64,000 nt of DNA from Carallia brachiata (GCA_021464245.1 JADCRB010000006.1:3117621-3181620), one strand, 5' to 3'. Counted from the stretch's first letter, positions 1 through 12,264 are shown. Notes: generated by a model from the letters alone, not told the origin. Numbers and translations: made by a program.

Positions 1-502
1 ATTTCGATTAATTGTTTTGTTAACTGAATTTAATAATAAAAAAATTTCAAATTATAATCTAAATGTAACAAAATATTTTTAATATGTACTTTTTTAAAAA
101 ACATTATAATTATCATGATATATATATATATAGATAAGCAATTATTTGAGATATAATAATATTTTATTAATATTTATTTATTAATAATTATTGTATTAGT
201 AATATATTTTTCTATGATTAAAAAAATTTATATAGATATATGTATATAGTATTTCACTTCAGTTTAGTTAACTAAAAATTCGATTCATTTTAGTTTAATT
301 TTCACGAAAAACTGAAATTTTTTATTTCTTTAAATACTCCTATCACGAACAAGAGATTTGGGTCAGCCCTAATTGAGACCATAACATACATCAAAAACAA
401 AAAAAAAGTTAAGACCACAACACCTTGGGAAATAATTAAACAAAAGTTGTAAGAAGGCATGTATAGTCATTGCATCGCATTTTACGCTTTTAGACAACTT
501 TA

Positions 503-1739
503 GGGCCGTTTGGAGACGCTATCAGTTTTTTGTTTTTGTTTTTCATTTTCTGTTTTTAGTTTTTACTGTTAGCTGAATTTTTGTATTTATTACTGTCAAT
601 TTTTGTTTTTTTTCTATAAGAATAAAAAAATAGATAGAAAAAGGATAGTGAGAGAAATGGTAAAAAGAATATAAATATAGAGAGAAAAAAAGGGGGAGAG
701 AGAGAGAGAAAGAGGGTAGAGAGAGAATGAGTAGAGAGAGAAAAAGGAGAGAGAAAGAGAGAAGAAAGAGAATGGGTAGAGAGAATGACAGAAAGAGAAA
801 GGGTTGAGAAAGAATGAGTAAATAGAATAGTAGAGAGAGAAAAATGAGAGAGAGAGGGTAAAGAGAGAATGAGTAGAGAAAATGGTAAAACAAGAAAAAA
901 GAGAGAGAGTCTGGATAGAGAGAGAATGACTAGAGAGAGAAAAAGGAGAGAGAGAGGGTAGAGAGATAATAGTAGAGCGAGAAAAAGAAGAGAGAATGTG
1001 GGTAGATAGAAAGGAGAGAGAATCTGGGTAGACAGAGAATGGTAGAGAGAAAAAAGAGAGAGATAGAGAGAATGATAAAGTAAGAAAAAGAAGAGAGAGG
1101 TAGAGAGAGAAAAATGAGAGAGAGAGTGGGTATAGAGAGAATGAGAAGAGAGAATGGTTGAGGGAGAAAAAGGAAAGAGAGAGAGAGAGTGGGTATAGAG
1201 AGAATGAGTAGAGGGAATGGTAGAAAGAGAAAAGGACAAAGAGGGTAGAGTAATAATGAGTAGAGAGAGAAAAGAGAGAGAGGGTAGAGAGAGAATGGTA
1301 GAGATAGAAAAAGGGGAGAGAGGATAGAGAGAGAATGATAGAGATAGAAAAAGGAGAGAGAGGGTAGAGAGAGAATGAGTAGAGAGAGAATGGTAGAGAT
1401 AAAAAAGGGAGAGAGAGTAGAGAGAGAATGAGTAGAGAGAGAAAGAGTAGTGAGAGAAAAGATACAGAGGGATAGAGAGAGGCTGAGTAAAGAGAGATAT
1501 GGTAAAGATGATAGATAGAGAAAGAAAATGTTGTAAGAGAAAATTTAGAAAAAAAAAAGTGAAAAACAAAATCAGAAAGTTAGTTTTTATTGTTTTCCCA
1601 ATTTGTTTTTTTTCTTTAAAAAACACTTTTAACTTTTCAACAAAAAACAGAAAACAAAATCAATACCAAACATGCTTTCTGTTTTTTTTTGTGAAAAATA
1701 AACAGAAAACAGAAAACAAAATTCATTCTAAACGGACCC
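503..1739. mobile_element. Non-autonomous PIF/Harbinger-like element, GA-rich
   Basis: The element starts GGGCCGTTTGG and ends AAACGGACCC, imperfect terminal inverted repeats, and is flanked by TTA at 500-502 and 1740-1742. A TTA duplication with this style of terminus is typical of the PIF/Harbinger (Tourist-like) group. The other arm of the inverted repeat preserves the unoccupied site around 3967-3969, which shows directly that this piece was inserted. The inside (about 640-1510) is nearly all purine on the + strand, an irregular GAGAGA/GTAGAGAG array; the long low-complexity frames on both strands come from it. No transposase is visible. Confidence 0.8.
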
Positions 1740-1913
1740 TTAGAAAGAATGTCCTTTTGACCTATAGTCGAAATTTTTCTGTAATGAGACTTATGTTATT
1801 GTATATATTAATAATTGACAGATTTAAACATTTTTGTTAGAAGAGTTAAATTGAATATAAAATTAAGTAGCAGCACCACTCTCTTTTTTTTTTTAAGTCA
1901 AAAGATATAAGCT

Positions 1914-2192
1914 TTATTGATCACGAAATAGTACGTACATCTTTGTCAATAAGATAAAAAAAACATCAACTAGATTGGACTTAGTCCATGTTGCTTCTTT
2001 TGCATTGGCTTGTGTAGCTTTAGATAGAGAGTGAGCTACCACGTTAGCCTCTTGACATATAAAGCTGCAAGTGACTTGAGCAAAACTTATGGCAAGAACC
2101 TTTGTGTTCTCAGCAAGTTGGCCTAGTGAAGATGTATCCTCTCCCTCTTTAAATGGCTTTGTCCACAACCAAGCAATCTGTTTCAATGACAA
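1914..2192 (-). pseudogene. RNase H-like domain fragment (LINE-type), arm 1
   Basis: The minus strand encodes about 90 residues resembling the C-terminal half of the plant RNase H-like (RVT_3-type) domain found at the ends of LINE reverse transcriptases and in free-standing plant proteins. Visible features are an LGQLAENTKVLA helix and a CQEANVVAHSLSK segment, matching the family's R-E-A-N-xx-A-H-xx-A-K signature. No ATG start, upstream catalytic Asp or Glu, or reverse transcriptase is present. A T-run on the + strand near 1880 lies where a LINE poly(A) tail would be. It pairs with the fragment at 3521-3727. Confidence 0.6.
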
Positions 2193-2213
2193 TCTTTTTA
2201 AACTAAAAGAAGC

Positions 2214-3498
2214 CTTGCCTGCTCAAGTGCCTAATGCTGCGAACAACTACTAGCAAGTGCACTAGTCGCTCAAATAATATAGATGAATAGAGTATCGTCT
2301 CATGAGGATTAAAGACAAACAAATACTGTAACACATCTTAATCCTAAGTTTATTTAGAAAATCATTTTTAATATTGCAAAACTAACCAAAAATAAATAAA
2401 CAAAAATAAACTAAATTGAATACTAAATACAATAAGATATAATTAGTCAAAAATATGCTAGGGGGTTGACCACGCCAAAGATAAACAGGATTCTCAACTA
2501 ATATGCTATTAATAAGGTAATCTATTAATGGGACAGCAAAGAATTTTTTATGTTATTAAATACTCTCTCTCGAGTTATGCTGAATTTACTTTTACCTATT
2601 AGCCTAATATATTTCTATATAGATTCAAACAGATAAAAAAAGCATCAAAATCTGTGAAAAACTCTAACTTAAGTAGATCCTTTCATAATCTACCCTTCAC
2701 TAGTATATGAATCATGTTTGTAGATCTCTGTATTTCATTCAGTTCATAATATGTATTATTTAATCTAATGTAAGGAATCTTCTTTCGGTCTTAACTATGC
2801 ATATCATATCAATTTAAAAGGTCATCAGACTTTTAAAAGTATTAAGCATAATAACACATACTCACCATAAAAAAGAAAATTCTTGAATAAAATAAAAGTA
2901 AGAAAACTACATAACTAAAGTTAAATTACCCCGTAACCCTAGCTAAGAAAGTTAGTTCATAATAAAAATAATAAAAACCAAATTAAATATTAAAGACATA
3001 AAGAGTTTTAAGATCAAAAAAGATAAAACAACTATAGGGTTTTGCCTCCGTCAGTATGTCTCTACTTTTCTCTTTTTCTCTCTTCACGTTCTTCTCTCTT
3101 TAATGCACAACTTTGCCTTTTTTTTTTTTTTACATGGTTCTCTCTCTCTTTGGATGTATTTTCGTACCCTTTAAATAGTAGAGTAGTCATTTTTCCAAAT
3201 TAGGGTTTCCTATCTCCAACAAAATACTGGACATATCCTAACATGTATATTATAGCTCAATTTTCTCCTTTCAGAAATCAAATTCGACTTCGACCAAAGC
3301 ACAAAAGTTGTATGGCTGTTTCTTAGCTTTCTTTGGGCATAAGAATCACTCAATCTTGATATTTGTAGTAAAAGTTATGCTCAAAATATCGATTAATACT
3401 TAGTTTGTGATGGGAAAGAATGCTAATTAAGATTAGTTTCCTTATTTGAGTAAAAAAATTTTCTAATAAATCTCTAAAGAAAACGAAAACTCTTCCTT
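2214..3498 (-). mobile_element. Spacer of the inverted repeat, gypsy-LTR-like remnant
   Basis: The 1.3 kb between the arms has no gene. A block at 2245-2330 (AGCAAGTGCACTAGTCG and following) resembles sequence commonly found next to the primer-binding region of plant Ty3/gypsy elements, reverse-oriented. Pyrimidine-rich tracts at 3060-3150 and a reverse TATA-like TTTAAATA near 3169 would fit LTR promoter structure. Neither LTR boundary nor target duplication was identified, so this is a tentative call. Confidence 0.35.
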
Positions 3499-3501
3499 AA
3501 T

Positions 3502-4305
3502 CTTCTTTTAGTTCAAAAGATTGCCATTGAAACAGATTGCTTGGTTGTGGACAAAGCCATTCAAGGATGAAGAGAATACACCTTCGCTTGGCCAACTTGC
3601 TGAGGACATACAGGTTCTTGCCAGAAGTTTTGCTCAAATCACTTGCAACTATATATGTCGAGAGGCTAACGTGGTAGCTCACTCTCTAGCTAAAATCACA
3701 CTTGCCAATACAGAAGAAGCAACATAGACTAGGTCCAATCTAGTTGATGTTTTTCATCTTATTGACAAAGATGTAAATACTATTTCATGATCAATAAAGG
3801 TTGCATCTTTTGACTAAAAAAAAGGTAGTGTTGCTCTCACTTAATTTTATATTCAAGTTAACTCTTCTAACAAAAATGTTTAAATCCGTAAAACTATTAA
3901 TGCGTACAACAACACAACGTCTCATTACAGAAAACTTTTGACTACAGATCAAAAGGTCATTCCTTTTAAAGTTGTCTAAAAGCGTAAAATGCGATGCAAT
4001 GGCTATATGTCTTCTTGCAACTTTTGTTTAATTATTTCCCCAGGTGCTGTGGTCTTAACTTTTTTTTTTTTTTGACATATGTTGTGGTCTTAACTGGAGC
4101 TGACCCAAATCTCCTGCTCCTGTGCTCCTGGAGTGTTCAAAAAAATCAAAAATTTCAATCGAATTTTCAGTTAACTAAACCAAACAAAAATTGAAATCCT
4201 ATATATATAAATTTTTTAAAAAATACATATCAAATTTTTTTTTTTTACATTTAGATTATAATTTGAAATTTTTGTTATTAAATTTTGTTAACTGAAACCG
4301 GACCG
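3502..4305. repeat. Right arm of large inverted repeat
   Basis: Reverse complement of 1-2212 without the Harbinger-like insertion. Alignment runs from CTTCTTTTAGTT at the inner edge to the AT-rich flank near 4300. The uninterrupted site corresponding to the insertion in arm 1 is at 3960-3975. The arm also lacks an AT-rich stretch present at about 120-300 in arm 1. Transcription through both arms would give a long hairpin. Confidence 0.85.
3521..3727 (+). pseudogene. RNase H-like domain fragment (LINE-type), arm 2
   Basis: A plus-strand fragment of about 68 residues, the inverted partner of 1914-2192, with LGQLAEDIQVLA and CREANVVAHSLAK matching the C-terminal RNase H-like signature. The frame ends at a TAG at 3725-3727, where arm 1 continues with Trp, so this copy has an extra stop. 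An A-run follows near 3815 after a TTTTGACT segment, as at the 3' end of a LINE. Confidence 0.6.
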
Positions 4306-6846
4306 AAATTTTAAATTAACCGAATTTCAGTTAATCGAAGTTTCAATTTAGAAACAATTTTTAATTTTGCATAATCAAAAATTTAGTTCATGAACAGTTA
4401 TAGTGATTCAGTTTAGTTAACTTTCTTAACTCATGGCAGCTGCAAATCTATCAAACATTTAACATTGGTTAATTTATGAAAAGAGTAAGATTGAGGCGCT
4501 CAATGAGATATGCGAAAGATATTTTGTTAATATAATAACATCGAATAATTTATTTTTTTTTTTATTTTAAAAATTTCACGATTTAAATCAGTATGTACCT
4601 ATTACGTATTTGCAACTGTGTGACTAAAAAGTTTTTTTGTTCTAGAAAATTCAAAGAAAAAGAAAGAAAAAAAAGCAGAAGAAAGGAGACGAACCCAGCA
4701 ACATTTAACAGTCAGTAAATAGTCCAAGCCAGGATTTAACATTTCACTGTTAGATGCTTAGACCGCTTACTTTACTTTTTAAGGAGTTAGTTACTAGTGG
4801 TGCTCTTCATAGATAGCGGTCTAAACATATATTAACATATTAATTTTTAAATTTTACCTTACAATAAATTATAAATTATATATATTAATCCTATAAATAT
4901 GAGTAATCTAATATATAAATATATTAATACTTATATTTTATATAACATTACATTTTATGTATTAATATTTTATTTATTGTGTATATAAATATTTAATTTT
5001 TTTATATTTATATTAAATATTAATTAAATTAATTAAATTTTAAATGTCTAAATTTTTTAATTTAATGATGGATTTAATGTTTAAAACCTTAACTAGTAAA
5101 TAACTGTTAGAAGGAACCTCTTGCCTCTCGGTGTCGCCAAAGTGTCCCATTATTCCATCCTTATCTACTTCCTGGCCTCTTATTCATTGTCACGTTCCCC
5201 GTTGCATCGACAGGCAAATTTTCGTTGGATAGTTCTTTCCCAAAAATTGTCCACTGTGACACCAAATACTTCATTTTCCTGAAATGGGTCTTTGGGATTC
5301 CCTTCTCAATTGGCTCGGAGGTAACCCTCTTCCTCTACTTTATCATTCTTTCTTTTAGTTTTTTTTTTTTTTTCGTGGGGTTTTCTCCATGTTATATTTC
5401 TCTTAATTCAGTAATTTTTTTTATTGACTCATTCATCCATTAAAAAAAAAAAAAATCCTTCTTTCTGTTTGGTTGCTGAGAAAGTTGTTGGATTGATTTG
5501 CTGGAGTTTAAGAGTCTTCCTTGTGATACAATAGTCGAAAGATGAAATTTAGCTGTGAGAAACAATTTCTAATAGGCGCATGATATAGGGTTAAAGATTT
5601 GCTGATTCTGAACCTCACACCATTCTGTTCAGTTCGTTAAAAAGCAAAGGCAATTTCTAGAGGATACTTATTATTATTCTTATTATTATTATTATTATTA
5701 TGGGCAAGGACTTTGACAATTCATTTCGTTGCTAAGCATGGTTCCGAAACTCGTTTCATTTGTGCTTTATGCTCTAGTTTCTATCTGAGAAGTAAGTTGA
5801 AGACATGTATGACTGGTGTTATTAGGATTTCTTTTCGTTTTTCCTTTGTGTGTGTGCGTGTGTGTGCGCCAGGAAGCTAGTTGGCCATGAGTTACACATC
5901 TCATAAATCTCGTACACTCAATCGAGAATTTGAACATGAGACTTCCAAGATAGATGTTTAGGCCTTTATTTATTGTAATGTCCTCTTGGGACAGTGTGAT
6001 CAGGATTCTATGCAATAAACATAGTTACTCGAAGATTTGGTTCTTGGAAGCTTCATTTAGAGTACTTTCACCAAACTTGGGCCACCTATTTCTCAATCAA
6101 ATGTATGCAGGTTTGAGTTTAAGTGGTTTTTGTAATGAATAAGGGACTTTAATGTTAATTTACTCAACTGGAGTACTGAAGCTTGCACCTTTAGCAACTT
6201 TCTGAGGTTGAGAGTACACGTTGAAAACTTCTCATTTCGATTTCTCGAATGGATTACATGCAACTTGAATGTAGCATGGCAGTGGATCTTCTGATAGATT
6301 CTGTTGCTCATCTCATTATCATTCAAGGATATTTAGATGGGATATTTGCATTTGATTTTGGTGGAAAAATGTTTTAGGTGCTTTGTTAAATGGATAGCCA
6401 AACATTTATATTTTGGTTTTGGGATTCAGCTTAAGATGATGGTAGCAGTGTGAGCAACTTTCGAATGCTTATTTTAACATAGGTACAAATACTGTAGTAT
6501 TTTCTATCTCACATCCATCCAACAGTTATGAAGCTTATACTTATGGGATTGCTTAATGAGTAAATGTTCTCTGTGTGAATCAGTTGCGAGTTTTTTGAGT
6601 TTATGTTATGTTTCTCAAACTGTTTCTAGAGGGAATTGCATGAGCTTGAGGTAAAGATGTTTTAGTCCTCAAAAAGTAAGTAATCTTTTCATTTTTTAGG
6701 AGTTTTCATCTTTTCCCTGTTTCTCTAAGTATATATTTGTTTTATCTTTTCTTTGTCCTTTTATTATCATGGCAGCAGAAAGGACATTTGAAGACAGCAA
6801 TTAAAGAAGAGTCAATTTGCCCAAAACTGCCGTCATTCTGATATCA
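4306..6846. other. Intergenic DNA and F-box gene upstream region
   Basis: 4306-5100 is AT-rich with no recognised feature. 5100-5330 is less AT-rich and ends in a good donor (CGGAG/GTAACC at about 5321), while an acceptor-like CATGGCAGCAG lies near 6778; together they could be a 5'-UTR intron of the F-box gene, but nothing coding proves it. A TTA microsatellite occupies about 5668-5701 and a TG-rich tract about 5846-5868. Small frames here lack coding character. Confidence 0.4.
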
Positions 6847-7911
6847 ATGGAGACCCGCAATGCAGATAATTTGCCTCAAGATGTTATCACTGGGATTCTC
6901 TTGAGGTTACCTGTAAAAAGTCTGGCACGGTTCAAGTGTGTTTCAAAATCTTGGTACGCTATTATCACAAGTCGCGATTTCGTTTACAAGCATCTTGGCA
7001 ACAAAAATGACGGATGTCTTATAGCTCTTTATGCTACTCCTCCATCTGACCCAAATTTAGCTGTGTGGTTCCCTGATAAGACTCTTGCCGACTCATCATA
7101 TCACGCCTTTGAGCTACCATTCTCAAGAGCCATCCTCCATGGTCCTTGTAATGGCATTTTCTTTGTAACCTTTGGTGAACAAGACTATGCTCTATGGAAC
7201 CCAGCAACCAAAGAATATTTAGATCTACCAAGTCCAGCTTTTCCAGTTGGATTTTGTTGGGATGAGTGCTGTGGATTTGGATTGGATCCTGTAACTAGTG
7301 ACTACAAGGTGATAGTCATTCAAAGACTTGAGGAAGAAGATCATTTATTGATAAAGATGCACACATTAGGCACCGATTCCTGGAAAGACTTGGAGCTAGC
7401 TCAATGTGAAAGACTATATGAAAATACATGCGACACATATCTGGACGGAAACTGCTATTGGCGGGGAAGTAAACATGATGTTACAGACATGATCGTCTCC
7501 TTTGACATGGGTAAAGACACATTTAAGGAGATAGGATTGCCGAATTATCCAAAGCCAGCAGTTGATACACTTGCAGTATACAACGACTTGATCGCTTTAT
7601 TCACCTTTCAACCCACGGAAGAACATCTTGATATTTGGGTGCTGAAGGAGGAGTGCTGGACGAAACAAATAACCGTTGGGCCTCTTCCTGGAGTTAAACA
7701 TCCTCTTGGGTATTGGAAGAACGGGGAGCCATTATTGCAGTCCAGTACTAATTGCTTACTTCTATGCGAAACTGCCACTCAAGAAATCAGGGACCTGGGA
7801 TTTCAAGGTACTGATCATTGCATGGGGATTCATGTTTATAAGGAGAGCTTGATTTCGATCAAGGATGAGTGCGAGTACAGACGGCGCAAGGAACATCAAT
7901 CAGCAACGTGA
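6847..7911 (+). CDS. F-box protein with F-box-associated C-terminal domain
   Basis: A single uninterrupted exon of 354 codons, from ATG at 6847 to TGA at 7911. The upstream in-frame extension has no ATG and no domain, so METRNADNLPQDV is taken as the start. Residues about 8-50 form the F-box (LPQDVITGILLRLPVKSL, then CVSKSWYAII), the part that binds SKP1 in SCF ubiquitin ligases. Residues about 95-330 form an F-box-associated (FBA/kelch-like) substrate domain, with GPCNGIFFV, LWNPATKEY and FGLDPVTSDYKV marking the usual blades. Length and layout match the CPR1/At3g23880-like group and the related S-locus F-box proteins; sequence alone does not separate these. The target protein is unknown. 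No lesion is seen. Confidence 0.9.
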   Translation: METRNADNLPQDVITGILLRLPVKSLARFKCVSKSWYAIITSRDFVYKHLGNKNDGCLIALYATPPSDPNLAVWFPDKTLADSSYHAFELPFSRAILHGPCNGIFFVTFGEQDYALWNPATKEYLDLPSPAFPVGFCWDECCGFGLDPVTSDYKVIVIQRLEEEDHLLIKMHTLGTDSWKDLELAQCERLYENTCDTYLDGNCYWRGSKHDVTDMIVSFDMGKDTFKEIGLPNYPKPAVDTLAVYNDLIALFTFQPTEEHLDIWVLKEECWTKQITVGPLPGVKHPLGYWKNGEPLLQSSTNCLLLCETATQEIRDLGFQGTDHCMGIHVYKESLISIKDECEYRRRKEHQSAT

Positions 7912-8191
7912 AAGAGCTGCAGGCTGTGAGTAAAAGTATTAGCTAAATTATCAATAGTTTCTGGACTTGAATAATCCATTTATGTTGTAAAATTTATGTA
8001 CTTCGTGTAACGTTCCCAGAGGCCAATACCAAGTAACTGAAGCAAACGAAGAAAGGAGTCTGGTAGTTGAATTGTGTAAATTACTGAGTCCTGGAATAAT
8101 CTTTATGGTCTTCAACGTACTATGTAATCCTGACTTTTTTCCTTTTAGTATGATGATCACCCCCATCCACGGGGCTCTACCTCTCCCGATG

Positions 8192-8223
<32 letters not shown>

Positions 8224-8821
8224 TATTATTATTATTATTAGTGATGTTACATGGCCACACTTTTATGGCCTTACGCTATCGTACTTTTTTTTTTCAATAA
8301 GTAAATCCTAACTGTATTAGTTTACCTTAAATCAAGATTTTCTTAAAATTTTTCTTTTCTTTTTTTTTTTTTTTTGGCTAATCCAGTACCCTTTTTATAT
8401 CGAGTATGAATAGTGTAAGGATGGATTTATCTCCATAGCTAACTTTTTTTCTTTTTGTTTATTCAAAAGTTTATTAGGTCATATACTACATTATGAGGAA
8501 GTTCTCATTTTTTATAAATTCAATATCCTTTCTTCTCAAATATTAGAGTCCAACAGTCTAAATAGAGGTTCTAAATTTTAATTACTTTGGTGTATTATGA
8601 GGGGCCCGATAATTATTATTTCAAAATCATCTGCTTTCAAGGTGCATCAAATACAATATTCTAAAGAAAAAGAAAAAGAAAAGTGCAGCAAATAGAAACT
8701 CTTAATTTATAGGCCATAACAGGAAACAGCCATGTGTTAAAAAAATACAGAAACAACCAGGCCAATAGATTGGACGCTATTTGTAAAATAAGATAATTTT
8801 TTTTATTATTTATTAATTTAC

Positions 8822-8861
<40 letters not shown>

Positions 8862-9538
8862 GGTAAACACTCGGTAAAATTAATGTGATATGTACTGTTA
8901 TATAATTGAAATTAAGAAAAAATAAATTTTTAGATATAGTTGGATAAACTGTATGAATATTTTAGTGTTATCTAAAATTAAGTTATATAGTGATATCATA
9001 TTATTTATAAAAAAGTACTAGATAATAATATTTAAGTAGTAATAAAGTAATAATAAAATGATATAAGTTGTTGACTAATTGTAATTAAAAAAATGAATTA
9101 ACTATTAGATACCAATGAATAAATTATATAATTATTTTATTATTATTTAAGATTAAATTGTATAGTGAAATTCTTCATAAAATTATGTCCAAATATATTA
9201 GTTAGTTTTCTCTTGATTTTATATGAATTATACAATGCATAGATATTCTTTCTAGATTCTTACGATTATAGGACTTGACATCACTTCAACGCATTCGTAA
9301 TCGTTTGTATTGGCAATGAGTTATCAAAATGAACAAGGAGCACTAATGCATGCACAGAATTTGATGTATTAATTAGTATATTGAATATAATAAAATTAAT
9401 AATTTTTATAGTAATATTAATAATTTTTATAATAAAAATTTGAAATTATTTTTTATTATAAATATTATTAATTTTATTATAAAAGTTATCAATTTTATTT
9501 GATTCAAGACTCTAATTAAGGTACTAAAATTTTGCATA

Positions 9539-9579
<41 letters not shown>

Positions 9580-10802
9580 GTATATATATTTTACAAATAC
9601 ACGTCTTAGTTTGAAGTTTTTCAGAATGCTGGCACAATTGGCCAACCGCGACACATCTACTCTGCCTCACTTTCCTTTTTCTTATCTACTGAAAGACTAC
9701 AAAAGAAGAATACAGTTATTAAAATTCAAACACAAAATAAAAAAATTTTTAAAAGAGTGTTCTAACTAATTGTAATACAAACATCACACACTTTCCATCT
9801 TTTAATGTCGGTCTCAGCTTAACAAAATGCTCTTATTATTATTTTTTTTGACAGAAAAATGCTCTTAACTATGCAACATATTTTGTGCTCGGAAAAAGTT
9901 ATATGCCAACTAAATCATGGTTTATTAAATGTCAATCGATTCATTATTGGTTAAAAAAAAGTGTATTTGTGAAATCTATTGCTACATGAAAAATTTTATT
10001 TATTGTGACCCAGATTTATAAAATTTATTATTATGCAATTTTATTTTCCCTCATAACACCGTGTGAATTTGACCTCTACAATTTTTTTGGCACATTTGCG
10101 TATTAAGATTTTCATTTTTCTTCTTGCCTGTAATTCTTTGGGAATGAAACGCATAAGTGAGGACCTCAATTTGCGTCGGCATGCACTCGTCAGAATAACC
10201 CAAGAAATTCAGTAGTAATATTGGCATTGAATTTCAATAAGTAAATTAGGAAAGAGAGAGAGAGACAGAGAGAGAAGCAAAGCTGGTCGTAGCCTTGACT
10301 TCTATTGCATATTTCATCTACAAGTGAAATATTGCTGAAAAGATGGGAAGAGAAGAAGACTTAGATTCTTTAAACTGCTTTGCTGAGAATCTTTGGTTGC
10401 TTTTTATTGACATTATCATGCTCGCATTGGGAACCGCGAAGAAAGATACAGACACGAATAGAAACTAACAACGATAGGAAGACTTTGTTGGCAATTAACT
10501 AGAAGGAAAATAAAGATAACCATAAGATTTTTGGCCATAGACTGGACAGAAACTGAGGGCAGCTGCATAACATGTAGGGTTTATATGTCAGAATTTCAAA
10601 ATTTTTTATCAAAACACGCATGATTTTGCAATGGCAATAATATAGTTTTGCAATGAACATGCTAATAATTTGCAACTAACTCATAAAAAGGTGTTTTTAA
10701 ACCTACTACAATTTGTGTCTATGTTTGCATCAAATTGCTGCAGATTAGATATTTTTAGGTGAAAAAGTCAAAATTAAAAAAAATTATTTTCTTAAGTCAG
10801 AC
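7912..10802. other. AT-rich intergenic region with microsatellites
   Basis: No gene is seen. The first 250 bases are probably the F-box 3' UTR. Microsatellites include the palindromic ATA/TAT block at 8192-8240, TTA at about 8822-8855 and TA at 9542-9573. A GA-rich stretch lies at 10253-10275. Short frames near 8072, 9427 and 9572 are products of these repeats. Confidence 0.6.
8192..8240. repeat. Palindromic ATAATA/TTATTA microsatellite
   Basis: An (ATA)n run switches at about 8220 into (ATT)n, so the two halves are exact reverse complements and can form a long hairpin or cruciform of about 24 bp per arm. Confidence 0.9.
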
Positions 10803-10807
10803 CCTAT

Positions 10808-10845
10808 TGATAGGTTCAATATTTACATAAATTTATACATAATTA

Positions 10846-10882
<37 letters not shown>

Positions 10883-12264
10883 ATATAGTTTAACTATGTA
10901 AATATTGTGAATTGTGGTAAATTCTATTTCGGCTGCTTCTTTTATACTTTGTAGGACAATTGGACATAACTGAAGTATTTGACACTTGGAAAAAGGAACC
11001 CATCCAGTTTGAAGAGTAGAAACAAGCCGAGCACCAAAGAACCGAACTAAAAGTTTGGTTGGAAAGCTAATATGTGGTCGGTTCGGGTAGAATTTCACAT
11101 CTTTGCGCACTGCTTGGTATTTCAGCCATAACTTCCTCTATACAAGTCGGAATCAGATGATTCTTAAGCCGAATCGAAGCTAAGAGATAAAGCTACAACT
11201 TTTCTGTTTTGACGAACTTCGGATTCTACGTGGAAGGGGTCGAAATTTGGGTCCGTAGATATAGGGTCAAAACTGTCTTAAAAATTTGTAAATCCTTTTC
11301 CGACTCGAATTTGGACTCTTTAGGGCTTATTTGATGGGACTATAAATACTGAAGTTACAGCAAATTTAGAGGACTTTTGGAGGCTATTTTTTTGTAGACA
11401 CAAGACAGAGAAAAAGCGTAGAGAGCGAAGAGGAGAAGATCATAAGGAAGGAACGCGAAGACGTCGGAAACAAGTTTTTCGATTCTTTTTCTTTCCCTTC
11501 TTTTTCTTTTGAACTTAATGATGTTGGATATTTGTTTATCTTTAGTTTTAGCATGAGTAGCTAGAACTCTAAATTAGGGCAAAAGGGATGTAGCCTAATT
11601 TAGGGTTGGATTATTTGATTTTGTGGATGTCTAGATGTTCTTTTGATTTTATTGCAATTATCTGTTAAGAATTTGATTTGATTTATCTATTTTATTCTTA
11701 AATATGCTTTTGTGGCGGGCCATCATGAAAGTAGTCGTAGGATTTGTGTTGAGATCGACAGATGAGACACAATCATGCACTAAATAGATAAACATATGAA
11801 CTTTGAGTTAGACATGAGATAAATTTATATGATGTCGTTAGAATTTCTATGTTCTTAATGAGTTTAATCTACTTTGTGTGAGTTCGAGAGAAGATCACAA
11901 TTAGATTGAATACGATTATAGTTGTTTGACAAAGAATACTAACTAAAGAAGAAGAATTGACATTCAATTCATTAATTCACAAAATTCATGTAATTCAGCT
12001 CTTTTAGGTGAAAACTCATAGCCCTGGTATCCTCCATCTTGTGTTCAGTTTAAATTAAATTGTCTCTGATTTTCCATTAGTTAGATTGTTTAATTTTTAA
12101 TTTAATAATTCTGCTTCTCATTAATTTTCTCAAACATAAAACTTTCAGTTTAAATAACATAAATCATAATTAATTCTTTATTCCCTTGGGTTCGACACCT
12201 AGAGTATTCACCAGGTTTTATTACTACGATCAGCCCTGTACGTTTGCATGATTTTACTCGATCA
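10808..12264 (+). repeat. 5' LTR
   Basis: 1,457 bp, TGATAGGTTC to TCGATCA, matching 16481-17911 over its whole length. It has an expanded TA run at about 10848-10880 that is short in the 3' copy, which accounts for much of the length difference. A TATA box lies at 11341-11348. Confidence 0.93.
11341..11348 (+). promoter_or_regulatory. TATA box of the 5' LTR
   Basis: GGGAC-TATAAATA-CTGAAG is identical in both LTRs (second copy at 16991-16998) and lies in a block of unusually high LTR-LTR conservation. Transcription would begin about 30 bp downstream, defining the U3/R border near 11375. Confidence 0.7.

Larger units (their letters stand above)
1..2212. repeat. Left arm of large inverted repeat
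   Basis: This stretch, excluding the insertion at 503-1739, reappears in reverse complement at 3502-4305. Shared blocks include the RNase H-like fragment, the poly-T/poly-A junction near 1880 and 3815, the motif around 480-495 (CGCTTTTAGACAACTT), and the AT-rich flank at 1-70 against 4235-4305. The window begins inside this arm, so its outer end is unseen. The arms are clearly diverged (roughly 80-90% by eye), so this is an old inverted duplication and not an assembly fold-back. Confidence 0.85.

Noticed and set aside
543..1626. Long minus-strand frames rich in Ser, Leu and Phe
   Set aside because: They are the translation of the GA/TC array inside the 503-1739 element; low complexity, with two overlapping frames open at once.
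10823..11110. Minus-strand 95-codon frame
   Set aside because: It lies inside the 5' LTR, with a related frame in the 3' LTR at 16539-16748; not a gene.
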